Positions 57,501 to 64,000 of a stretch of DNA of 64,000 bases are shown here, piece by piece (positions within the stretch are counted from its first letter, which is position 1; each line of letters starts with the position of its first letter). The DNA is taken from contig CAZXXS010000056.1 of NCBI GenBank assembly GCA_964644845.1, positions 30,268-94,267 of the forward strand, written 5' to 3'. Origin of the DNA: Geothermovivens sp964644845 (lineage in GTDB: Bacteria; Zhuqueibacterota; Zhuqueibacteria; Oleimicrobiales; Geothermoviventaceae). The notes below the pieces were generated by a model. The model was not told where the DNA came from and ran no database searches. It worked only from the letters and a program-made list of their open reading frames with translations. The translations under genes and the position numbers were made by a program.

Positions 57501-60500
57501 TTAAGGTCCGCGACGTTGGCCCCGAGGATGACTTCTTTGCTCTTGGGGGACACTCGTTGCTCGCCACGCGGTTGGCCTCGCGGATCCGCGACGCTTTTGG
57601 CGTCGAGCTGCCGCTCCGGGATATTTTCGAAGCCCCAAGTTTGGCCGAAATGGCCCGACGGATCGAGGCACGCCGGTCCGAGGGAGAGGCATTGAAACAG
57701 CCCCCGCTGAAGCGCGTTGCCAGGGACCGCGATCTGCCTTTGTCTTTCGCCCAGCACCGCCTTTGGTTTTTGGACCAGCTCGCTCCGGGGAGCACGAACT
57801 ACAACGTGCCCAGCGCCTTTCGCCTGAAGGGTGTTCTGGACGTTTCGGTTCTGCGTAAAGCACTCAAGCGCATTGTTGAGCGGCACGAGATCCTCCGGAC
57901 GTCCTTTGCGAACCGCGGTGGCGACCCGGTTCAGGTGATCCACGAACGCGTGGATGTGTCCGTGCCGTTTGTGGATCTCAGTGGTCTTCCAGAGCAGGAC
58001 CGGCTGCCTGTCGCGCGGCTACTCATGCGCGACGACGCCTTGCGGCCGTTTGATCTTGGGCAAGCGCCACTGTTTCGAGTGCTGCTCATTCGTTTGCACG
58101 AGAACGACCACTTGGTCCTGCTGAACATGCACCACACGATCACCGACGGGTGGTCGATGGGTATTCTCGTGGACGAGCTTGCTACAATTTACAACAGCCT
58201 GAAAGAAGGTCACGAACCAGAGCTTCCCGAGTTGCCGATCCAGTACGCGGATTACGCAGTCTGGCAGCGAGAATGGCTACAAGGCGAGGTGCTGGAACGG
58301 CAAGTGGCGTTTTGGAAGGGTGTGGTAGGCGAAAATCCGCCGGTACTCGAGCTGCCAACGGACAGGCCGAGACCTGCCGTTCAGACGTTTCGGGGTAACT
58401 CCCTGCGCCAAGACCTGGACGCCGAGTTGGCGGAGAGCTTGCGCGACCTCAGTCAGAAGCAGGGCGTCACGCTGTTCATGACGTTGCTGGCCGGGTTCGA
58501 CACGTTGTTGCACCGCTACACGGGGCAGAACCAGATTCTGGTCGGTTCCCCGATCGCCAATCGAACGCGCACGGAAACCGAGCGCTTGATCGGGTATTTT
58601 GCCAACACAATCGTTTTCGGGGCTGACTTTTCGGAGGTTGAGGACTTCCGGTCGCTGCTCAGGCAAGTGCGTGAGAACACACTGCAGGCCTACGCGCACC
58701 AGGACTTGCCATTCGAGAAGCTGGTGGAGGCTGTCCAGCCCGAACGCGACCTGAGCCACTCACCGATTTTTCAGGTAGCGTTCGTTTTCCAAAACACGCC
58801 GTTCGAAAAGCGTGCGCTGAAGGACCTGGTCATTGAAGGTTTTCCGCCTGAAAACCCGATTGCCAAGTACGACTTAACGCTCTACGCCACGGAGACGGAC
58901 TCAGGAATCCTCTGCTTCTGGGAGTACAACACGGATTTGTTCGACCAAAGCACGGTCGAGCGGATGATGCGCCACTACGCCAACCTCTTGAGAGCGGTGG
59001 CTAAGGATCCCAAGCAGAAGATTTCCGAACTCGACTTTCTTGCCGAGGACGAGAAGCATCGCCTGCTTGTGGAGTGGAACGAGACGGCTGTACCCTTGCC
59101 GGAGGAGCCGACAGTCCCTCGTGTGTTCTCAGAGGTAGTACTGAAGCAGCCGGACGCCCCGGCTGTCCAACACCACGACGTCGTTTTGTCCTACCGGGAG
59201 CTGGACGTCCAATCCAGTCGGCTGGCAGACCTGCTACTGGCAAAAGGTCTGAGAACCGACGAGATCGTCGGGATCAGTCTTCCGCGTTCAGTGGACGTGG
59301 CTGTGGCCATGCTTGGGATTCTGAAAGCAGGTGGAGCGTTTCTGCCGATCGATCCGACCTACCCCGAGGACCGTGTCCGCTACATGCTCCACGATTCCGG
59401 TACGCGCTTCCTGGTCACAACGTCGGCAGTGTCGGAAAAGCTGCCCCTTGGCCGTACGGAAGCCGTCTTGATGGAGGAGCTTGAGACCAGCCGCGTCTCA
59501 AATGGGCAACTACCAGTTGCTGTCAGCCCTGACAACCTGGCCTACGTCATTTACACTTCCGGGTCCACCGGAAGGCCGAAGGGAACAATGTTGCCTCATC
59601 GGGGACTGGTCAATTTGGCGAGGGCGCAGAGGAAAGCCTTCGCCATCCACCCCGGGAGCCGCATTCTTCAGTTTGCTTCGCTCAGTTTCGACGCCTCGGT
59701 TTGGGAGACGGTGATGGCGTTGCTGAACGGGGCGACCCTGGTCTACGCTGACCAGGCGGAGCTGCTCACGGGTGACGGCGTGGGCGAAGTGCTCCGCAGG
59801 GAACAGATTACGACTGTGACGCTCCCACCGTCCGTTTTGGCCGTGGTGCCACAGGGCGAGTTCCCGCACCTCAGGACGATTGTGACCGCCGGGGAACGCT
59901 GTACACTGGACCTTGTGAAACGCTGGGCCGCCGGGCGGCAGTTTGTGAATGCCTACGGGCCCACGGAAACAACGGTGTGCGCTTCGATGTACGAGGCCTC
60001 CGAGCGCGACCGGCGGGAACCACCAATTGGCAGACCGATCGACAACTTCCAGCTTTACGTGTTGGACTCGAACTGGCAGCTTTCGCCGGTGGGTGTCCCC
60101 GGGGAGCTTTGCGTCGGCGGGGTAGGGCTTGCTCGCGGGTACCTCAACCGGCCGGATCTGACAGCTGAGAAATTCATCCCCAACCCGTTCACCTCCTCGC
60201 CCGGAGAGCGGCTGTACCGGACGGGCGATCTGGTGCGCTGGCTCTCGGACGGGAATCTGGAATTTCTGGGCAGAATTGATACCCAGGTCAAACTCCGCGG
60301 TTTTCGCATCGAGCTGGGCGAAATCGAGGCAGTCCTGGCAGGACACCCGGCTGTCGCGGACGTTGCGGTGATCGTGCGCGAGGACATCAAAGGACAACCT
60401 TACCTGGCGGCCTACTACGTGTCCGAAGCGGGGCAGGAGCCCCCGGCGAGCGAGTTCCGTAGCTACCTGCGGAAGAAACTTCCGGAGTACATGGTGCCGA

Positions 60501-61000
60501 CGGTTTACGTTCGCCTGGATGCTCTGCCACTAACCCCGAACGGGAAGGTGGACCGCAGACGTCTTCCGAAACCAGAGTTGAGTCGTGGCGGTCTGAGTAC
60601 CGAGTACACAGCTCCAAGAACCGAGGTTGAGCGTGAATTGTGCGGGATTGTCGAGGAGCTTCTGGGGCTGGACCGGGTCGGAGTGCACGACAATTTCTTC
60701 GAACTGGGCGGACACTCTCTCCTTGCGACCAAGTTCATGTCACGGATTCGAGAGCGTCTTGGGGTGGAGCTCCCTCTGCGGGATTTGTTCGAGAAACCCA
60801 CGGTTGCCGAGCTGGCTGTGGCGATTGAGGAACGCCAGCGAGCTGAGGGGGAAGACGAAGACCGAATCGAACGACTGGAACGGGAACCCGAAGACATCGA
60901 AGCCCTGCTCAGAGAAATCGAGCAGCTTTCAGATGAAGAAGCGGAAGTGCTACTTCGACAGGGGCTCACGGAGGGCGGTAACCAAGAGAGCGGTTTATGA
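54521..61000 (+). CDS. Two-module NRPS: C-A(Gln)-PCP-C-A(Phe/Trp-like)-PCP
   Basis: ATG 54521 overlaps the preceding stop as TGATG; a GTG at 54518 is the alternative. 2159 residues. The N-terminus DIEAVYPLSPMQQGMLFHYV is a COM acceptor of the type that meets epimerase-ended partners, so C1 (HHLLADGWS, His147) should accept a D-residue. The first A domain (~460-970) gives code DAQDLGMVDK, one change from the known Gln code DAQDLGVVDK. PCP Ser1012. C2 has HHTITDGWS (His1204). The second A domain (~1520-2020) gives DAWTVAAVCK, a Phe/Trp-type code close to gramicidin PheA (DAWTIAAICK). PCP Ser2066. The C-terminus IEALLREIEQLSDEEAEVLL is the same docking-helix type as at 40.6 kb. It overlaps the next gene by 4 nt (ATGA). 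Confidence 0.95.
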   Translation: MRATKQKKDIEAVYPLSPMQQGMLFHYVYNPESATYFEQFFAKLRGDLDISLFERAWNTVVQRHSALRTSFVWKKLERMLQVVHRRVDVPVNVLDWRHVPVEDREAELETWAEQDRRRAFNLAKPPLMRLHLFRLEDDLYQFVWSFHHLLADGWSMPIILREVFTVYETLRAGLPIQLPPVRPYRDYINWLQKQDLGRAEAYWKELLLDLAPEPLPILSSGRAETGPKRAKEETKLDAAVSSRLVELARTNQVTVNAFVQAAWSLLLARYLGSDDVVFGATVSGRPPELRGVEQMVGLFINTLPVRARLDEKQTVRELVKALQRQILSTQEVQYTPLVEIQRWVGLPRDMQLFDTIVVFENYPVSAALGNGKASVEVLDVRSFEKSNYPVSLMAALAGRELGLKVAYDPERLDREAAQRMLRHLTRLLANFAEQPELPLAEVDLLDDTERHQVLVEWNQREVELPAAETVHGLFEETVRRWPKRVAVEFGGKSLSFEELDKRANQLAHFLLARGLKREELVGVGMSRSLEMLVAVLGVLKAGGAYVPLDVKNPPERLAHILDDTRMRWVLTLQHDAAVFAQLPVEAVLLDGGWSEIANLQPEAPRVRVDSRNACYVIYTSGSTGKPKGVVVEHHSVLNLAANLKQDVYARFADRAVRVSMNAPLYFDASMQRMLGMMMGHTLVIVPEELRTDGRALVEFYRDQRIDSADGVPAQLKLMLEEGLLEDGQRKPAVFLTGGEALDAETWERIRSQTEIQFFNMYGPTECTVDASITPVTREAERPSIGRALANSRFYVLDSKMRPVPIGVPGVLFVSGANLARGYLSRPDLTAAAFVPDPFSSEPGSRMYRTGDLVRWTKAGQVEFLGRVDDQVKVRGFRIELGEIESVLGQHPDVREAVVVLREHQATGKFLAAYVVPASGSLNKEALKNYLRERLPDYMVPRVFVQLERLPRTSSGKVNRRVLPLPSEEDLGGAERSAPRTPVQELLASIWSDVLKVRDVGPEDDFFALGGHSLLATRLASRIRDAFGVELPLRDIFEAPSLAEMARRIEARRSEGEALKQPPLKRVARDRDLPLSFAQHRLWFLDQLAPGSTNYNVPSAFRLKGVLDVSVLRKALKRIVERHEILRTSFANRGGDPVQVIHERVDVSVPFVDLSGLPEQDRLPVARLLMRDDALRPFDLGQAPLFRVLLIRLHENDHLVLLNMHHTITDGWSMGILVDELATIYNSLKEGHEPELPELPIQYADYAVWQREWLQGEVLERQVAFWKGVVGENPPVLELPTDRPRPAVQTFRGNSLRQDLDAELAESLRDLSQKQGVTLFMTLLAGFDTLLHRYTGQNQILVGSPIANRTRTETERLIGYFANTIVFGADFSEVEDFRSLLRQVRENTLQAYAHQDLPFEKLVEAVQPERDLSHSPIFQVAFVFQNTPFEKRALKDLVIEGFPPENPIAKYDLTLYATETDSGILCFWEYNTDLFDQSTVERMMRHYANLLRAVAKDPKQKISELDFLAEDEKHRLLVEWNETAVPLPEEPTVPRVFSEVVLKQPDAPAVQHHDVVLSYRELDVQSSRLADLLLAKGLRTDEIVGISLPRSVDVAVAMLGILKAGGAFLPIDPTYPEDRVRYMLHDSGTRFLVTTSAVSEKLPLGRTEAVLMEELETSRVSNGQLPVAVSPDNLAYVIYTSGSTGRPKGTMLPHRGLVNLARAQRKAFAIHPGSRILQFASLSFDASVWETVMALLNGATLVYADQAELLTGDGVGEVLRREQITTVTLPPSVLAVVPQGEFPHLRTIVTAGERCTLDLVKRWAAGRQFVNAYGPTETTVCASMYEASERDRREPPIGRPIDNFQLYVLDSNWQLSPVGVPGELCVGGVGLARGYLNRPDLTAEKFIPNPFTSSPGERLYRTGDLVRWLSDGNLEFLGRIDTQVKLRGFRIELGEIEAVLAGHPAVADVAVIVREDIKGQPYLAAYYVSEAGQEPPASEFRSYLRKKLPEYMVPTVYVRLDALPLTPNGKVDRRRLPKPELSRGGLSTEYTAPRTEVERELCGIVEELLGLDRVGVHDNFFELGGHSLLATKFMSRIRERLGVELPLRDLFEKPTVAELAVAIEERQRAEGEDEDRIERLEREPEDIEALLREIEQLSDEEAEVLLRQGLTEGGNQESGL

Positions 61001-64000
61001 TTGATCTCGAAGAAAAACTGGCTCACCTGTCGCCCGAGAAGCGACGTCTGCTCGAGCTCAAGCTGAAGCAAAAAAAGACGTTTGCCGGAAACACATTTCC
61101 GCTTTCGTACGCACAAAGGCGGTTGTGGTTCTTGCAACAGCTTGAACCGACGAGCACTGCGTACAACATTCCCGCGGCCATTCGGCTGCGAGGTCGGCTG
61201 AATCAGGCAGCGTTGATCCGCGCTCTGGAAGAAATCGTGCGCAGACACGAGGTTCTCAGGACCGTTTTCGCAACGGTGAACGGCGAGCCGGTGCAAATTG
61301 TCAGACGCGACGCAAAGCTGCCTTTCTCCAGTGTTGACCTCTCTCAGGTGCCGGGTCCTGAACGCGAAACGGAATTGCGTCGCGTCTTGGAAGAAACCGG
61401 CCAGACAGTTTTTGATCTGAGCAAAGGTCCCCTTTTCCTGGCCAATCTGATCAAGCTTGGCGACGACGAGCACGTGCTGCACATCCTGATGCACCACATC
61501 GTGTCGGACGGCTGGTCGGTGGGCGTTTTCATTAACGAATTTTCGGCTCTGTACGAGGCTTTCCTGCAAGGCAAGCCAAATCCGCTGCCACCGCTACCGA
61601 TCCAGTACGCGGACTTCGCGGTGTGGCAGAAGAAGCGCCTCGAGAGCGAGGTAAAAGAGAAAGAGCTTCAGTTCTGGCGCGAGAAACTGGGCGGCGAGTT
61701 ACCCGTGCTCGAGCTGCCGACCGATCGGCCGCGGCCCGCAGTGAAAAGCTACCGCGGCGATCACCGCCGACTTACCCTGCCAGAAGAACTCCTCGAGAAG
61801 GTGCGTAAACTTTCCAGGGCGCACGGCACAACGATGTTCATGACTCTGCTGGCCGGATTCTACGCTCTGCTTCACCGCTACACGCACCAGAACGACATTT
61901 GCGTCGGCACTCCGATCGCAAATCGGACCCGTGCCGAGACGGAGGGTTTAATCGGTTTCTTCGTGAACACACTGGTTCTTCGGCTTCAGCTCGAGAGTGA
62001 TTGGAGCTTTACCGAGTTGCTCCGTCGTGTGCGCGAGGTTGCACTCGAGGCCTTCAACCACCAGGAGCTTCCTTTCGAAATGCTGGTGGAAGAGCTCCAA
62101 CCCGAGCGGAGCATGAGCCACACACCCCTGTTTCAGGTGATGTTTGTGTACCAGAACGCGACCGAGGGCGGTCTGCAGTTGCCCGGACTGAAGGCCGAGG
62201 CTGTGCCGCTCAGCAACAAACAGGCGAAATTCGATCTCACCCTGACCGTGACCGAGCTGAAAGACGGTCTGGCTCTGGACATCGAGTACGACACCGATCT
62301 GTTCGACCCTGACACCGTCGACCGAATGCTCGAGCACTACGGCGCCCTACTGAACGCAGCTGCCTCCGAACCGGCGACACCAGTAAACCGACTCGATTTT
62401 CTGCCTGAACGGGAACGCGCTAAGGTGCTTTCCTGGGGTAGGGGAGAGGCCGAGTTCCCGGTGCGAGAGCCCGTGCACCGGCTTTTCGAGCAACAGGTCG
62501 ACAAGACACCAGACCGCACGGCGTTGAGCTACGAGGACACCAGCCTGACGTACGCTGAACTGAACGCGCGGGCAAATAAGATTGCACACTTTCTGCTTGA
62601 CCAGGGCGTGAGGCCGGACGAGCCCGTGGCAATCTACAGCGAGCGTGAGCTTCACCTGGTACCCGCCATTCTGGGCGTGCTCAAGGCGGGTGCAGCCTAC
62701 CTGCCCATCGATCCCGTTTACCCGAAGGAACGCGTGAGCTTCATGCTTCAGGACGCCGGAGCACGGTTTGTGTTGACCCAGGAGAAGCTTGCGGGGAAGC
62801 TCGACCTGAACGGCCAGGTGGTCCTCCGGCTCGACGCGGATTGGGAAGCCTTCGCTCAGTACCCGACCACAAACCCGTCCGCGGAAGTTGGGCCGGACAA
62901 CTTGATCTACGTGATTTACACTTCCGGCTCCACCGGGCGGCCCAAGGGTACCCTGATTACGCACCGGAACGTGGAGCGGCTGTTCACGGCCACGGATGCC
63001 TGGTACCATTTCAACCAGGACGACGTGTGGACGCTTTTCCACTCGTACGCTTTCGACTTCTCCGTTTGGGAAATTTGGGGCGCACTGCTGTACGGCGGGC
63101 GCCTGGTTGTGGTACCGTACTGGGTCAGTCGCTCTCCCGAGGCTTTTTACAAGCTGCTCGAACGCGAGCAGGTGACGGTTTTGAATCAAACGCCGTCAGC
63201 CTTTCGCCAGCTGATCAAGGCGGAAGAAGAGGTTGGGGTTTCAGAAAATCTGGCTCTCCGGCTGGTGATTTTTGGCGGTGAAGCCCTGGACTTGAACAGC
63301 CTCATCCCGTGGTTCGATCGGCACGGCGACGAGAAGCCGCAGCTTGTGAACATGTACGGCATCACAGAGACGACGGTTCACGTGACGTACCGGCCGGTGG
63401 ATCGGCGCGTGGCGGAGACGGCGCCGGGGAGTGTCATCGGAGGGCCAATTCCCGATCTGCAGGTGTACATTGTTGACTCTCTGTTGCAGCCGGTGCCCAT
63501 CGGGGTGGCCGGTGAACTGCTGGTGGGCGGCGACGGTGTGGCTCGCGGCTACCTGGGCCGGCCGGACCTAACGGCGCAGCGCTTTGTACCAGATCCCTTT
63601 AGTGGCAAACCCGGAGCGCGACTCTACCGCTCGGGAGACCTGGCTAGATTCCTCCCGGACGGTGACATCGAGTACCTTGGCCGAATCGACCACCAGGTGA
63701 AGATCCGCGGTTTTCGGATTGAACTGGGCGAGATCGAAGCTGTGCTGACGTCTCACCCCGGCGTACGCGAGGCGCTTGTGATGGCTCGGGATGACCTGCC
63801 CGGCGGAAAGGGGCTTGTAGCCTACCTGGTGCCGGTGGCTGCACCTGGACCGGGGATTTCGGAGCTCCGTGATTGGGTTCGTTCCAAATTGCCCGAGTAC
63901 ATGGTGCCCGCGGCGTTTGTGACTCTGGAAGCTTTCCCGCTGACGCCAAACGGCAAAATTGACCGCCGGGCGTTGCCTTCCCCAAAGGTCGAAGTTTCCA
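60997..64000 (+). CDS. NRPS, N-terminal part (C-A(Thr)...), cut by the window edge
   Basis: ATG 60997 overlaps the previous stop as ATGA. The frame stays open to the end of the window (about 1001 codons), so the gene is incomplete at its 3' side. N-terminal helix IDLEEKLAHLSPEKRRLLEL pairs with the preceding protein's SDEEA tail. C domain (~28-460) has FPLSYAQRRLWFLQQLEP and HHIVSDGWS (His166). The A domain (~485-990) has YTSGSTGRPKG, FDFSVWE from 686, NMYGITETTVH, YRSGDLARFLPDGDIEYLG and PLTPNGKIDRRALP. Its pocket code DFWNIGMVHK is identical to the published threonine code. Carrier and any later domains, such as the thioesterase, lie outside. Thr could provide the hydroxyl for a lactone in a cyclic product; that is speculation. 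Confidence 0.94.
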   Translation, partial: MIDLEEKLAHLSPEKRRLLELKLKQKKTFAGNTFPLSYAQRRLWFLQQLEPTSTAYNIPAAIRLRGRLNQAALIRALEEIVRRHEVLRTVFATVNGEPVQIVRRDAKLPFSSVDLSQVPGPERETELRRVLEETGQTVFDLSKGPLFLANLIKLGDDEHVLHILMHHIVSDGWSVGVFINEFSALYEAFLQGKPNPLPPLPIQYADFAVWQKKRLESEVKEKELQFWREKLGGELPVLELPTDRPRPAVKSYRGDHRRLTLPEELLEKVRKLSRAHGTTMFMTLLAGFYALLHRYTHQNDICVGTPIANRTRAETEGLIGFFVNTLVLRLQLESDWSFTELLRRVREVALEAFNHQELPFEMLVEELQPERSMSHTPLFQVMFVYQNATEGGLQLPGLKAEAVPLSNKQAKFDLTLTVTELKDGLALDIEYDTDLFDPDTVDRMLEHYGALLNAAASEPATPVNRLDFLPERERAKVLSWGRGEAEFPVREPVHRLFEQQVDKTPDRTALSYEDTSLTYAELNARANKIAHFLLDQGVRPDEPVAIYSERELHLVPAILGVLKAGAAYLPIDPVYPKERVSFMLQDAGARFVLTQEKLAGKLDLNGQVVLRLDADWEAFAQYPTTNPSAEVGPDNLIYVIYTSGSTGRPKGTLITHRNVERLFTATDAWYHFNQDDVWTLFHSYAFDFSVWEIWGALLYGGRLVVVPYWVSRSPEAFYKLLEREQVTVLNQTPSAFRQLIKAEEEVGVSENLALRLVIFGGEALDLNSLIPWFDRHGDEKPQLVNMYGITETTVHVTYRPVDRRVAETAPGSVIGGPIPDLQVYIVDSLLQPVPIGVAGELLVGGDGVARGYLGRPDLTAQRFVPDPFSGKPGARLYRSGDLARFLPDGDIEYLGRIDHQVKIRGFRIELGEIEAVLTSHPGVREALVMARDDLPGGKGLVAYLVPVAAPGPGISELRDWVRSKLPEYMVPAAFVTLEAFPLTPNGKIDRRALPSPKVEVS

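Overview
This looks like chromosomal DNA from an uncultured or little-studied bacterium of the FCB side of the tree (Calditrichota/KSB1-like or a relative). The strongest clue is the secreted protein at 3448-5133. Its C-terminus has the SQNYPNPFNP...Y..L motif and a FlgD-like/type-A sorting domain common in those phyla. A TonB receptor with a carboxypeptidase-regulatory-like N-domain sits next to it. The assignment rests on these motifs only and is moderate.

Left third (1-18.3 kb): glycan foraging. On the + strand lie a TonB-dependent receptor, a secreted beta-helix protein closed by a perfect 14-bp terminator hairpin, a GHL10-like hydrolase, a DUF4838 protein and a secreted GH29 alpha-fucosidase. 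On the - strand, converging on these, lie a metallophosphoesterase/beta-propeller fusion, a secreted GH38 alpha-mannosidase and a POT-like MFS transporter. Together they could bind, trim and import fucose- and mannose-containing glycans. No SusD-like partner was seen.

Middle (18.3-24.8 kb): an orphan NtrC-type sigma-54 activator, then about 3.4 kb with no convincing gene but with four copies of a roughly 65-bp dispersed repeat in both orientations, then a GNAT acetyltransferase.

Right (24.8-64 kb, running off the edge): one collinear lipopeptide PKS/NRPS assembly line of six megasynthase genes and one divergent carnitine-acyltransferase-like gene, all on the + strand. The order is: FAAL-ACP-KS-AT-DH*-ACP-C-A-PCP; carnitine-acyltransferase homologue; KS-AT-KR-ACP; C-A-PCP-PCP*-ST; C-A-PCP-ST-C-A-PCP-E; C-A-PCP-C-A-PCP; C-A-... 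(* = key residue missing; ST = sulfotransferase). Adenylation pocket residues read by eye suggest Tyr-like, three unknown (all with Glu at pocket position 239), Gln, Phe/Trp-like and Thr. The inferred scaffold is a fatty acyl chain extended once as beta-keto, an aromatic residue converted to a statine-like beta-hydroxy-gamma-amino acid, then X-X-D-X-Gln-(Phe/Trp)-Thr-...

The most unusual parts are two sulfotransferase domains built into consecutive NRPS proteins, a carrier-like domain whose phosphopantetheine Ser is Glu, and a carnitine-acyltransferase homologue with Asn in place of its catalytic His. No thioesterase, phosphopantetheinyl transferase or exporter is visible; the cluster continues past 64000. 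No tRNA, rRNA, CRISPR or insertion sequence was recognised.
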